A stretch of DNA of 64,000 nucleotides from Woeseiaceae bacterium. GTDB taxonomy: Bacteria; Pseudomonadota; Gammaproteobacteria; Steroidobacterales; Woeseiaceae. The stretch is from positions 124,001-188,000 of the forward strand of contig JAJFKP010000056.1 in the NCBI GenBank assembly GCA_021773135.1. The letters are read 5' to 3'. The position numbers were made by a program, and so were the translations under genes. Positions 16,777-25,512 of this stretch are shown piece by piece (position 1 is the stretch's first letter; every line of letters starts with the position of its first letter). The notes below the pieces were generated by a model. That model saw nothing but the letters and a program-made list of their open reading frames with translations. It searched no databases and had not been told where the DNA came from.

Positions 16777-18795
16777 TTATGCGATCCAGTAAAAGAAGCC
16801 CAATGCCACTGCCAGCCAAAAGACCACAATCAGCAGGTCGTGCTGCAGTGTCCGTGGCTGGAATGCTTGGGGCGTGCGTCCGGAGACATCTAAAGCGCGA
16901 CCTACCCGCTCGGCATTCTTGGCTGTCCGCCCTCTGCCAAAGACGTCCATCCTCTGAGCGACGCCGACACTGCGACTGCCAACAGCGACGACGAGACGAT
17001 CGATGAGACCGAGGTCGACTACCTTCCAGAGCCACCGTGAAACATTTACGCTGGCCGGGCCGAGCGAGACAATAAACCGGTCAATGATGCCCTGATCAAT
17101 TACGCGCCACAGCCAGCCAGCGAGCGCGATCGTCGGACGTACTATATAGACGTCATAGATTTCGTCGAAGTAGCCTTTATTCAGGAAAAAGACGTACAGC
17201 CGTTTTTTCCATTCTGTCTCGGCGGAACGACGACGACCGGTCCCTGCGTACGCCACCGCCCAGCCTGCAATTCCAATAGCAATCGGCAGGAGAATCCACG
17301 CAGAGAAACCGGATGACGGTGCGGCGGCAACCTCGCTGGCAACGCCCACAGACGGCGACAAAAATACTGCGAGCCAGCTCCATACCAGTAATAACAGAGA
17401 TACGAGAGCGCCTAAGGCCAGTAGCACTCCAACTACGTGTTTTACTGAAAACAGGGTCGGCATGACGCGAGCGTTACCGTCGCTGGCGCCGGGAGGGCCT
17501 TTACGGAAGACTGACGTGGCGGTTTTGGCAATGGTCATCGCGGTAAAGAAGACAGTGCCAAGACCGATGATCCAGAGCGCTATGTTCGCGGCCGAGAAGT
17601 TTTGCGATAACCACAGGTGTCGGTAGGGGCCTGAGAAAATGACGAGTGGCGGCAGCACCGACAGCAGCAATGCCCCGGCAAAAATGGCTCCTTGCGAACC
17701 TGGCGGCTCCTCGCCAGGCGTCTCGACGTGTCGATGGGTCGCGGCGAGAATGTTTCCGGTCGACAAAAACAAGAACGCTTTGAAGAAGCCATGGGCAAGC
17801 AAATGGAATATCGCTGCGACGAACGCGCCAACGCCGCATAGAAGCGTCATGAATCCGAGTTGGCTGATCGTCGAGTATGCGAGCGTTCGCTTAACATCTG
17901 TCTGGGTCAGCGACACGATTGCCGCAAACAGCGCGGTGACCGCACCGATAGCGGCAATGACGGTCATTGCAGTCGGCGACAGCACGATGACGGGGCTCAA
18001 ACGTACCAAGAGAAATGGCCCGGCGTTAACCATCGTGGCTGCGTGGATCAGGGCCGAGACCGGGGTTGGCGCCTCCATAGCGAGCGGCAGCCACACATGC
18101 GCCGGCATCTGTGCAGATTTGCCGATTGCGCCGGCAAAAAGACAGAGTGTTAGCGCCGTGATGACGTGCGTGGGGATATCGACCCCGGCCTTGGCCATCG
18201 ACAGGATTTCCGGAATATTCAGCGTCCCAAAAGCGTGATAGGTCAGGATGACGCCGATCAAAAGCCCGACATCTGCGATCGAATTCACGAGAAATACTTT
18301 TGTGGCAGCACGATAGGCTGAGCGTCGCTCCGCATAGTGAGAGATGAGCAGGTAAGAGCACAGCCCCATGACTTCCCAGAATATAAACGTCAACAGCAGG
18401 TTGCTGCTCATGACCAGAATCGTCATTGCGGCGGTAAAGAGTGCCGTCACGGCAAAAAAGCGGCTGTGGCGAGCATCCCCGATCATATAGCGGGACGAGT
18501 AAACCTGAACGACCGTGCTTACGCCCGTAACCAGGAGCAGCAATAACACGGTCAGCGAGTCGATGAAGAATCCCAGGTCGACGACGAGACTACCAACATC
18601 CAGCAAACGGTAAAGCGACACCTCAATCGTACCGTTCTCGAGCACGTCCACGAAGGCCGCTATTGATACAAAGAACGAGCCTGCAACGGCCGGGATGACG
18701 ATTCGATGCCCTACGCCTTGCAGTCGCTGCCCGAAGAGTGCAACCGTGAACGCGGCGCCAAGCGGAAGTAACGGGATGAGCGTATAAATCGACAT
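16777..18795 (-). CDS. NuoL/DabB/MrpA-like proton channel subunit
   Basis: 672 residues of the PF00361 family. It has the N-terminal oxidored_q1_N region, the channel motif GKSAQMPAHVWLP then AMEAPTPVSALIHAATMVNAG, and TDVKRTLAYSTISQLGFM. Near the C-terminus the NuoL signature LNKGYFDEIYD is followed by a duplicated segment (WLWRVIDQGIIDRFIV and WLWKVVDLGLIDRLVV). In known DAB systems a protein of this family (DabB) pairs with DabA; in Mrp it would be the N-terminal part of MrpA. The MrpA C-terminal domain is a separate gene here. The start MSIYTL has GAGG seven bases upstream. Confidence 0.88.
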   Translation of the reverse strand: MSIYTLIPLLPLGAAFTVALFGQRLQGVGHRIVIPAVAGSFFVSIAAFVDVLENGTIEVSLYRLLDVGSLVVDLGFFIDSLTVLLLLLVTGVSTVVQVYSSRYMIGDARHSRFFAVTALFTAAMTILVMSSNLLLTFIFWEVMGLCSYLLISHYAERRSAYRAATKVFLVNSIADVGLLIGVILTYHAFGTLNIPEILSMAKAGVDIPTHVITALTLCLFAGAIGKSAQMPAHVWLPLAMEAPTPVSALIHAATMVNAGPFLLVRLSPVIVLSPTAMTVIAAIGAVTALFAAIVSLTQTDVKRTLAYSTISQLGFMTLLCGVGAFVAAIFHLLAHGFFKAFLFLSTGNILAATHRHVETPGEEPPGSQGAIFAGALLLSVLPPLVIFSGPYRHLWLSQNFSAANIALWIIGLGTVFFTAMTIAKTATSVFRKGPPGASDGNARVMPTLFSVKHVVGVLLALGALVSLLLLVWSWLAVFLSPSVGVASEVAAAPSSGFSAWILLPIAIGIAGWAVAYAGTGRRRSAETEWKKRLYVFFLNKGYFDEIYDVYIVRPTIALAGWLWRVIDQGIIDRFIVSLGPASVNVSRWLWKVVDLGLIDRLVVAVGSRSVGVAQRMDVFGRGRTAKNAERVGRALDVSGRTPQAFQPRTLQHDLLIVVFWLAVALGFFYWIA

Positions 18796-18802
18796 GGTTT
18801 CC

Positions 18803-20266
18803 TCAGACGCCCCCGTTGGCCAGGGACTCAAGCAAGACGCGAACAATCGAATCGCTCATGATGCCGAGAGCGAACATGGCAACTGCCGCGATGCCGAGGC
18901 TTAAGCGCAGGGACACGGCAATCTCGAGTCGCTCGGATTGAATAGTGACCGGCTGATGAAACCAGCAGGAGAAAAGTCTTAAGAAATAGCCGAGCGTCAA
19001 GAGCGTCGATGCGAGTACGGCGAACACTGCAAGGTAGTGCTGTGCTTCGAGCGCGCCCAAGACGATATTCCACTTGCCGAAAAAGCCACCGGTTGGCGGC
19101 AGGCCAACCATCGAGACAGCAACCACCACCAGCGCGCCGGTTATCCAAGGCGAGCGAACGCTGATTCCTTTGAGGTCATCAAGCGTAGTTGCTCCATGGT
19201 AATGCAGCACCGCACCGGCGATCATAAACAACATCGCCTGCATAACGGCATCGTTTATCAGGTAGAACAATCCTCCAGCCAGCGCGGTAGAGTTTCCGAG
19301 GCTTACGCCGACGAGAATCAAACCGATGTGGCCAATGCCACCATAGGCAAATATGCGCTTTATGTCGGTCTGGACCAACGCAAGCGCTCCGCCGATGACG
19401 GCGGCCAGGACGCCGATGTCCTCGAGCAACACCAGCACAGGGATGTGACTCACCTCGATGCCAGGCTCAATAAGCGAGTACTCGATGCGCACCCAGGCTA
19501 CCAGCGCGACTTTCGTAACCGTGGATGCAAGTAATGGGGCGATCGCATTTGGCGCATTCGCGTACGCGCCCGGCAGCCACCCGTGCAACGGAATGAGTGC
19601 CATTTTTATAGATAGTCCGAGGAAGACGAATATCAGACCTCCCACTACCGCCGTCGAGGTAATCAACTCGGGCATCCGTGTGGCGAGATCTGTCATGTTG
19701 AGCGTGCCCGTCGCCGCGTAGAGGTAGCTCACGCCAAGCAGGTAGAGCGTTGCCCCGAACGATCCCAGCAACAGATAACGAAAGGCATAAACCAGGGCCT
19801 TGCCGCCGCCGGCGCCAACCAGCGCGTAGCCCGTCAGTGCAGCAACCTCGAGAAACACGAATACGTTGAAGAGATCGGCAGCAAATACAATACCGATGAG
19901 CGCGGCTACGAACAGCAGTATCAGCGTGTGATATTGAATGCTTCTGTCGTGCTTCGATGTCACGGCAACACGGCCGTATATAAGCGTCAGCAGCGAGACG
20001 GCGCTCATCGTTAGTGCCATGATCGCGGCCAGTGGGTCGTCCAGCCATGCAATTCCTATTGGCGCAGTCCAACCGCCCAGCGCATATTCGATGGGGCCAT
20101 CACTGACCACGACGCGCAGATTCATGATCGCAAGAACGACCATCACAGAGACGGCGCCGGTCGTTAGAGGCCGACACCAAGATCTCCGTCTGGCACAGAG
20201 AATGGGCATCGCCACCGCCGTAACGAACGGAACGAGGAAAAGGAGAATGGGCAACTGGGAATTCAT
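18803..20266 (-). CDS. MrpD/MnhD-like cation:proton antiporter subunit
   Basis: 487 residues with about 14 transmembrane helices, PF00361 family. Typical motifs are FVFLEVAALTGYALVGAGGGKAL, SIKMALIPLHGWLPGAYANAP, TDIKRIFAYGGIGHIGLI with its lysine, and GLPPTGGFFGKWNIV. Together these fit MrpD/NuoN-type subunits. The gene overlaps the stop of the C subunit by 4 bp, as in mrp operons. It probably forms one of the proton or sodium channels of the complex. Confidence 0.88.
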   Translation of the reverse strand: MNSQLPILLFLVPFVTAVAMPILCARRRSWCRPLTTGAVSVMVVLAIMNLRVVVSDGPIEYALGGWTAPIGIAWLDDPLAAIMALTMSAVSLLTLIYGRVAVTSKHDRSIQYHTLILLFVAALIGIVFAADLFNVFVFLEVAALTGYALVGAGGGKALVYAFRYLLLGSFGATLYLLGVSYLYAATGTLNMTDLATRMPELITSTAVVGGLIFVFLGLSIKMALIPLHGWLPGAYANAPNAIAPLLASTVTKVALVAWVRIEYSLIEPGIEVSHIPVLVLLEDIGVLAAVIGGALALVQTDIKRIFAYGGIGHIGLILVGVSLGNSTALAGGLFYLINDAVMQAMLFMIAGAVLHYHGATTLDDLKGISVRSPWITGALVVVAVSMVGLPPTGGFFGKWNIVLGALEAQHYLAVFAVLASTLLTLGYFLRLFSCWFHQPVTIQSERLEIAVSLRLSLGIAAVAMFALGIMSDSIVRVLLESLANGGV

Positions 20267-20640
20267 TCGACTCTCTGTACCACTTCGTCTTCATCGAGGC
20301 TTCCGTATTGGCGGTAAAGCGCCGCAACCAGGGCCAGGGAGACCCCGAGAGTTGCTACCTGCACTACGATAGCAGTGACGGTCAGAACATGTGGCAGCGG
20401 ATTCGCGAACGCGGACGCGTCCAGCATCGCCATGTCACCTGACACAATCGGCACAGTTGCACCGTTCTTTGCACTGAATGCTACGAGAAAGAAGATTACG
20501 CTCGTTTGCACGATATAGAGCCCGATCAGCTTCTTCACATAGTTCGGGTGCGCCGCCATGATGTAGATGCCCCACAGGAACAAAATTACGAAGACGACGA
20601 AATTTGGCCGCTGAAACAGCGCTGACAGTAGCTCAGCCAT
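20263..20640 (-). CDS. MrpC/MnhC-like (NuoK-type) subunit
   Basis: 125 residues, three transmembrane helices, NuoK family. The segment NYVKKLIGLYIVQTSVIFFLVAFSAKNG and the closing helix LTVTAIVVQVATLGVSLALVAALY match MnhC, including conserved acid and amide positions. The start MAELLSALF overlaps the end of the B subunit by 8 bp; a longer in-frame start would overlap by more than 80 bp and is unlikely. It is a membrane part of the Mrp-type module. Confidence 0.88.
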   Translation of the reverse strand: MAELLSALFQRPNFVVFVILFLWGIYIMAAHPNYVKKLIGLYIVQTSVIFFLVAFSAKNGATVPIVSGDMAMLDASAFANPLPHVLTVTAIVVQVATLGVSLALVAALYRQYGSLDEDEVVQRVE

Positions 20641-21085
20641 GGGTGGCCTCCTCATCTTCGTCGTCGGCAGACAGGCTGACAGCAATCGACACCCCGGTAA
20701 CGGCCACGTCCGCAGCAACCCCGAATTGGGTCATTAGAATTCCCACGTAATGCCGCGATGCGTCATCCAGCCCTGGGATTTCCAGATGCGAGTAGTTCAG
20801 AAATTGACCGCCGCCGATCAGGCAAAGGCCGCCGACGCCAACAAAGATCAGGAGACCGAGCCCGTCACCATGCAATACCTTCGGTACGAGCCAGCTGTCG
20901 GGTGCATCGCGACCAAAAATAAGGATAGCCAGAATCATGCTTGCCGCAAGTATCACGCCGCCCACGAAACCACCGCCCGGCCCGTGCTGGCCGAACACCA
21001 GCACGTATATGCCGAACAGCTGTGCGACGGGAATCACAATTCGCCCCAGTGTCCGGACAATAACGCTGTCGTGAGCCTGAATCAT
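20633..21085 (-). CDS. MrpB/MnhB-like subunit
   Basis: 150 residues with four transmembrane helices. The MnhB signature FGQHGPGGGFVGGVILAASMIL lies near residues 28-49. The loop DASRHYVGILMTQFGVAADVAVTGVSI also fits the family. It overlaps the DUF4040 gene by 4 bp and the C gene by 8 bp. In Mrp complexes this subunit helps form the membrane domain between the MrpA and MrpD channels. Confidence 0.88.
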   Translation of the reverse strand: MIQAHDSVIVRTLGRIVIPVAQLFGIYVLVFGQHGPGGGFVGGVILAASMILAILIFGRDAPDSWLVPKVLHGDGLGLLIFVGVGGLCLIGGGQFLNYSHLEIPGLDDASRHYVGILMTQFGVAADVAVTGVSIAVSLSADDEDEEATHG

Positions 21086-21606
21086 GAATCGCCCTTCCTG
21101 AGAATAAGGGCACAGGCAATGCCGGCGGTGAATATTACAATCGTCTCGACGAGCGTGTCCAAAGAGCGATAGTCCATCAGAATTGCAGTTACAACATTTG
21201 GCGTTCGGGTTTGCCCGACGCTGTTTTCAAGATAGAACGGCGAGATGTGGGTACTTGCCGGTGAGCCAGGATCGCCGAACGCGGGCAGATCAGCCGCTCC
21301 GTAAAGAAGCAATATTGCGACGATCGACAGCCCTACCATCGCAGTCCATGGCATCGGCGAGCGGCGCAGTCGAGTGTCTTTCTCCAGTGTAGAAAAGAGT
21401 GTTAACAGAAAAAACACAGTCGCCAGACCTGCGCCCACCACTGCTTCGACGAATGCGACATCCACTGCTCCGAGCAACGCCCAAACAAGCGCTAGCGTGA
21501 AGCTGTATGTGCCGAGAATAAATACGGACGAGATGAGATCCTTGACAAGGATCGCCCCGGCCGCCGTCATGACCAGAAAGATAAGAAGTGGCAGCTCAAA
21601 AGTCAT
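21082..21606 (-). CDS. DUF4040/MbhD-E-like subunit (detached MrpA C-terminal domain)
   Basis: 174 residues. The first half (LVMTAAGAILVKDLISSVFILGTYSF, then VAFVEAVVGAGLATVFFL) is the DUF4040/MbhD domain. The second half (TPNVVTAILMDYRSLDTLVETIVIFTAGIA) matches the MbhE-like end of MrpA. In most Mrp antiporters these segments are fused to the large MrpA channel; here they form their own protein, as in Mbh/Mrp-type hydrogenase modules. It overlaps the genes on both sides by 4 bp. Confidence 0.85.
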   Translation of the reverse strand: MTFELPLLIFLVMTAAGAILVKDLISSVFILGTYSFTLALVWALLGAVDVAFVEAVVGAGLATVFFLLTLFSTLEKDTRLRRSPMPWTAMVGLSIVAILLLYGAADLPAFGDPGSPASTHISPFYLENSVGQTRTPNVVTAILMDYRSLDTLVETIVIFTAGIACALILRKGDS

Positions 21607-21902
21607 TCCGTTTTACCCTCCGAGGTTCGAAGGCCGGACCGATGTGCAGCTCTAATGGTGGCATGTGATATGACAGGATTCAGCAGGTAAACGAGTATCA
21701 GTACAACCATGATCTTCAGGAAATTCATGCTCAATCCCTGGTAGACGGCGAGACCGGCCAGAACAAGAACCGCTCCCAGCGAATCGGTTAAAGAAAGCGC
21801 GTGGGCCCGAACAAACACGTTGGGCAGCCGCAGCATCCCTATGGAGCCAACAATTAGAAAAAACAATCCAAAAACAATGAGGCCAATCGCTAACACGGTC
21901 AT
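21603..21902 (-). CDS. MrpG/MnhG-like subunit
   Basis: 99 residues, three helices. The motif GLFFLIVGSIGMLRLPNVFVRAHALSLTDSLGAVLVLAG is typical for MnhG (PhaG), with the LRLPDVYTRMHA-type loop. It overlaps the F gene by 4 bp and the DUF4040 gene by 4 bp. It is a small structural subunit of the antiporter module. Confidence 0.9.
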   Translation of the reverse strand: MTVLAIGLIVFGLFFLIVGSIGMLRLPNVFVRAHALSLTDSLGAVLVLAGLAVYQGLSMNFLKIMVVLILVYLLNPVISHATIRAAHRSGLRTSEGKTE

Positions 21903-22174
21903 TTTTGCGGCGCTCCTCTTTCCTCGAGGAACTTGGCAATGGCCAATGCACCTACGAGGTTCAACAGTGCATAACCCGTCGAAATGTCGACGAACATTTC
22001 AACCCTTTCGAACACGGTGCCGATCACGACCAGCAATACAATCGCCTTAGTCGAGATGCCGTTTAGTCCCAGAACTCGGTCGAAAACGCTTGGCCCGCGA
22101 ATCACCCGATATAAATAGACCACCATCAGCGAGACCAGGGTGACAAGAACAAAAAGAAAAAATGTATTCATCAC
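21899..22174 (-). CDS. MrpF/MnhF-like subunit
   Basis: 91 residues, three helices. VYLYRVIRGPSVFDRVLGLNGISTKAIVLLVVIG is the MnhF pattern (RGPTxxDRVLALD). It overlaps E by 4 bp and G by 4 bp. It is a small membrane subunit of the Mrp-type module. Confidence 0.9.
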   Translation of the reverse strand: MMNTFFLFVLVTLVSLMVVYLYRVIRGPSVFDRVLGLNGISTKAIVLLVVIGTVFERVEMFVDISTGYALLNLVGALAIAKFLEERGAPQK

Positions 22175-22638
22175 GTCCCTGCCCCGCGTGAAAACATGCG
22201 TCCGATCTTGGCGTCGAGTACGCCTTCTCTCAGGTCGACGCTCGACGCTTCGTCGATTGCATGTACGACCAGCTCGCCGGGTGCCACCTCGACCGTAATG
22301 GTGCCGGGAGTTAGTGTGATCGAATTTCCGAGGACGACCAGCTCTCCGTCACCGTCAAGTTCGGTATGGTGGTGAATGAGCCGCGGCGAAATGGGCAGTT
22401 TCGGGTCGAGAATGAGTCGACTCACGTGCAGACCGCTCTTCAAGATCCTGCCGGTCAGCCACGGAAGGTATCCGAGCGCTGCCAGCCATGAAAATTTGTG
22501 CGTTGACGTTTTGCGCGCTGGTTGCAGCCACATGACCAGTCCTGCAAAGAAGGCGCCCGCGCCAACGCGAGCTGGATCAAAGGAATCCGACAACAGGAGC
22601 CAAAAAGCGAATAGTAAGATCGCACCCATAATTCTCAT
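22171..22638 (-). CDS. MrpE/MnhE-like subunit
   Basis: 155 residues. Two or three N-terminal helices are followed by a soluble tail with the MnhE motif ILDPKLPISPRLIHHHTELDGDGELVVLGNSITLTPGTITVEV. The ATG at 22638 overlaps the dabA stop as ATGA, which decides the start over an in-frame ATG six codons earlier. This four-base overlap couples dabA translation to the antiporter genes. Confidence 0.9.
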   Translation of the reverse strand: MRIMGAILLFAFWLLLSDSFDPARVGAGAFFAGLVMWLQPARKTSTHKFSWLAALGYLPWLTGRILKSGLHVSRLILDPKLPISPRLIHHHTELDGDGELVVLGNSITLTPGTITVEVAPGELVVHAIDEASSVDLREGVLDAKIGRMFSRGAGT

Positions 22639-25505
22639 AGCTCGATCGACTCCCACGTTGCGTCTTTACAATAGCGGTGAAAATCCATGGTCTGTGGATC
22701 CAGCGCCACGAGATTCACCCACTCGTTGTGAAAAAATTGCTGCAGAACTTCATGTCGGCCGATGATCGCGGCGATGACTTGCGGGTCCGCCTCGATGATT
22801 GTGAGCAGTCGCATCGGCTCGTGTTTGTGAATTTCGCCATTATTGACAGTCTGCAGCGGCAGTCCGGTCGCCAGATCGCTTTGCGCGCCGTACATGAGAC
22901 CTACGCCAGCGACCACGTTGTGAATAACTTTGCTGCCGCTTCCATATTTCCAGGGATCTGTAGCCGAAAAGTAATGTTCCATGTTGATCCATTCGCCAAC
23001 GACCAGCGGCGCCGTCATGATTTTTTCCAGGATCGCACCTTCAGGATCTGTCCTGGAATCATACGAATGCAGGAAGCTTCGACCGCCAAGATCCAGCCCT
23101 TTTGTTAACGCTCTGCGGCCTACAATGAATGCAGCGTTTCCAGAAAGGCCCCATTCCGGTCTTGGATTTGCCCAGTCAAAGCTTCTCGCGTGGACGTGCG
23201 CGTAGGCTTGATCTGCCGTCATTCCGCGCGGCGTGCCAGGAATCCGGCCACAGCGCTCGAGTGCCTGTTGCGCGCCGCCCACTGAAAATCCCTGTTGGAG
23301 CCTTTTCAAATCCTCGTGATGGCTGGCGGGAACATCAACGAGATCATAGAGATCGACACGATCGGTGTTCGTGTCATGTTTGCCGGGAAGAAACCAGGTG
23401 TCGGTCGGTATGTCCAGGCCGCGCTTTTCGAGTTCGTCGCGAACCTCAGGGTTATTTCCCATCGCAGCAAACACGCGCGCATTCGGGTCACCGGGTCGAC
23501 CTCCGCAGGCGCCGCAGTCAAGTGCAGCAAAATAGGGATTATTGTCCGAGTTTCCACCGTGGCCGCACAACACGATGAAGCGCGCGAAGTTGTTGATCAA
23601 ACCGACAGTTCGCAGCCCGTTCTCTACAAACGTTGCTTGCTCCTCTATGGTGAAGCCGCGCGTCAGGGTCGTCGGTTGGCCCGCAACCTTGGGCGGCTCC
23701 CCCGTATCGACGCCAACTTTAATTTCCGTTGCCACCGGTCGAACGAAGAACCGGTTAGCGGCCCGAACCATTGCTTCGTAGGGCCGCCGGATCATCGTCT
23801 TACCGATCAGTCCCGCACTGAAAAAGAGGCCGAGCACATCCACCAGCAGGAATGACGCAACGGGATTGTGCTTCAAATCGTGAAACAACTGCTCGCCGAA
23901 TTTTTTCCAGCGCGACCCGGAAGCGTAGCTTGACAGTGCCTCCTGTTGCCCTGGTCGGGGAAGCTCAAACAAAGCGTTCGATGGTGCCAGTAGCACCGGG
24001 CACAGCGCGGGCGACTCATCCGTGTCAAACACGCGATGACTGATCGGAATGCCGAAGAATCCGGCATAGCCGAACGTCTCAAATGAACCGGCTTTTTCGA
24101 AGTGCCGACGAAACGGTTCGGAGCGGACGTCAATACAGAACGCCACCTGCGCGAGAGGGCGCTCGCCTGTTTCCGGCACGGTGCCTTGGTGAGCCGCTAT
24201 CTTCGACAGAGTTTCGTTGCGGTAAGAGTCCTCGTACGCTTCAAGCCAAACAGGTCCATGCCGCGCTGCGGGAAAGGCGTCGAGCCAGCCGAGCATTGTC
24301 CTCGCGTTTTCCTGTGTAAATGCGCGAATCTCGTCCAGCGGGAGCGCCAAAAGTTGCGCAAGGTGAAACAGCCGCCACGCGTCACGGCAAACAGAAAGCT
24401 TGTTGGAACTGATAGCTGAGCTTCCCACATCGCCGTGTTTTTCGAGATGCCTCGTGATCGCAGGCAGGGTTCCTTCGATGCCCCACTCGCGGTGCGCGGC
24501 GACGTTGGCGAGCTCCGCTTCGTAGAACAGCCGGACGGCAAGATAATGCACGATATCGATCGGGCACTCTTTCTGTATCAGGTCGTCCGGGTTCAGTCCT
24601 CGCCAGCGCACGTAGCCGGTCCAACCCGAGAGCTGTGCGAGCACACGCGTCAGGTAGTCCGTACAGCGAGTTTCAGGAATCCGCATCGCTTCAAGAGATT
24701 TATGGATGGCGGCTTCGGGATCCTCGGGCAGTGCGGCAACTTTCTCGGCGAATCTTTCGATGCCGAGGAACGCACCGCTCTTGTCGTAAGCAGCAAGCTC
24801 GCGCCACGCGGCGTAGAATCCCGAGCGTTTTTCCGGCATTTTCCAACCGGCCATGCCCTCGTCGACGAATGACGAGACCCATTTGATCATTTGCTCGTCG
24901 ATGGTGGTTACGACTGAGGAACCGCTCAGCTCGTCCAGCCAGTCGCTAAGTGCACGGCGAAATGGCAGCTCGGGATGTATCGTGGTCTCGCCCTGCCCCG
25001 AGCCGCCGCTTTCTTCCTCGACCCGGGGGTCGACCAGGTTGAGTGCAGATAACACGCACTGCCAAAGTTCATCCAGTTCTACATCTGTTGAAGCGCCTGA
25101 ACGACATTGCGTCAGCGCCCCCTCGCTCGAAAATTGCCAATCGAACAGCGCTGGCTCGAGTGTATCGATGCCGTGCACAAAGTGAAGCCGTTGGACCTCT
25201 GCTGCCGTAACCGTGCGAGCCGCAAGCGCAACGGATCCGTCGGTTTGCGGTCCGACGCGTGCGAGTGCTCTGACAATACTGCGCTCTTGAATTCTCCCTG
25301 CCTGGTAAAAACCACGGTATTCGTCATTCGGCAAATAACCTTCGGCGCCAAAGAGGTGTTTTGCCTCCCGAATTGCCTCGTCGAAAGGAAGATGCTCGAG
25401 GCCGTGTATCGGGTTGTGATGCACGAATGACTTCATCGGCCAGAATTGCGAGACAGGTTCCACCGCCTCTTCGATCTGGTGCATGAGTGCGCTCATTTCA
25501 GTCAT
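22635..25505 (-). CDS. dabA: DabA: probable inorganic carbon transporter subunit (DUF2309/UPF0753)
   Basis: 956 residues, large for the family (about 800-1000). It starts with the DUF2309 signature PMKSFVHHNPIHGLEHLPF. The beta-carbonic-anhydrase-like zinc site is complete: Cys457 and Asp459 in FCIDVRSEP, His649 in CGHGGNSDNNPY and Cys664 in ALDCGACGGRPGD. The Cys-x-Asp and 15-residue His-Cys spacings equal those known for Halothiobacillus DabA. DabA with DabB turns CO2 to bicarbonate, driven by cation flux, and accumulates it in the cytoplasm. SulP lies 7 bp upstream and mrpE overlaps downstream. No RuBisCO or carboxysome gene is in the window. Confidence 0.92.
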   Translation of the reverse strand: MTEMSALMHQIEEAVEPVSQFWPMKSFVHHNPIHGLEHLPFDEAIREAKHLFGAEGYLPNDEYRGFYQAGRIQERSIVRALARVGPQTDGSVALAARTVTAAEVQRLHFVHGIDTLEPALFDWQFSSEGALTQCRSGASTDVELDELWQCVLSALNLVDPRVEEESGGSGQGETTIHPELPFRRALSDWLDELSGSSVVTTIDEQMIKWVSSFVDEGMAGWKMPEKRSGFYAAWRELAAYDKSGAFLGIERFAEKVAALPEDPEAAIHKSLEAMRIPETRCTDYLTRVLAQLSGWTGYVRWRGLNPDDLIQKECPIDIVHYLAVRLFYEAELANVAAHREWGIEGTLPAITRHLEKHGDVGSSAISSNKLSVCRDAWRLFHLAQLLALPLDEIRAFTQENARTMLGWLDAFPAARHGPVWLEAYEDSYRNETLSKIAAHQGTVPETGERPLAQVAFCIDVRSEPFRRHFEKAGSFETFGYAGFFGIPISHRVFDTDESPALCPVLLAPSNALFELPRPGQQEALSSYASGSRWKKFGEQLFHDLKHNPVASFLLVDVLGLFFSAGLIGKTMIRRPYEAMVRAANRFFVRPVATEIKVGVDTGEPPKVAGQPTTLTRGFTIEEQATFVENGLRTVGLINNFARFIVLCGHGGNSDNNPYFAALDCGACGGRPGDPNARVFAAMGNNPEVRDELEKRGLDIPTDTWFLPGKHDTNTDRVDLYDLVDVPASHHEDLKRLQQGFSVGGAQQALERCGRIPGTPRGMTADQAYAHVHARSFDWANPRPEWGLSGNAAFIVGRRALTKGLDLGGRSFLHSYDSRTDPEGAILEKIMTAPLVVGEWINMEHYFSATDPWKYGSGSKVIHNVVAGVGLMYGAQSDLATGLPLQTVNNGEIHKHEPMRLLTIIEADPQVIAAIIGRHEVLQQFFHNEWVNLVALDPQTMDFHRYCKDATWESIEL

Positions 25506-25512
25506 CGTCGGC

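Noticed and set aside
15267-20266. Remnant of a complex I (nuo) operon
   Set aside because: Only channel-type subunits are present, and they run without a break into Mrp subunits and dabA; no hydrophilic-arm gene is seen.
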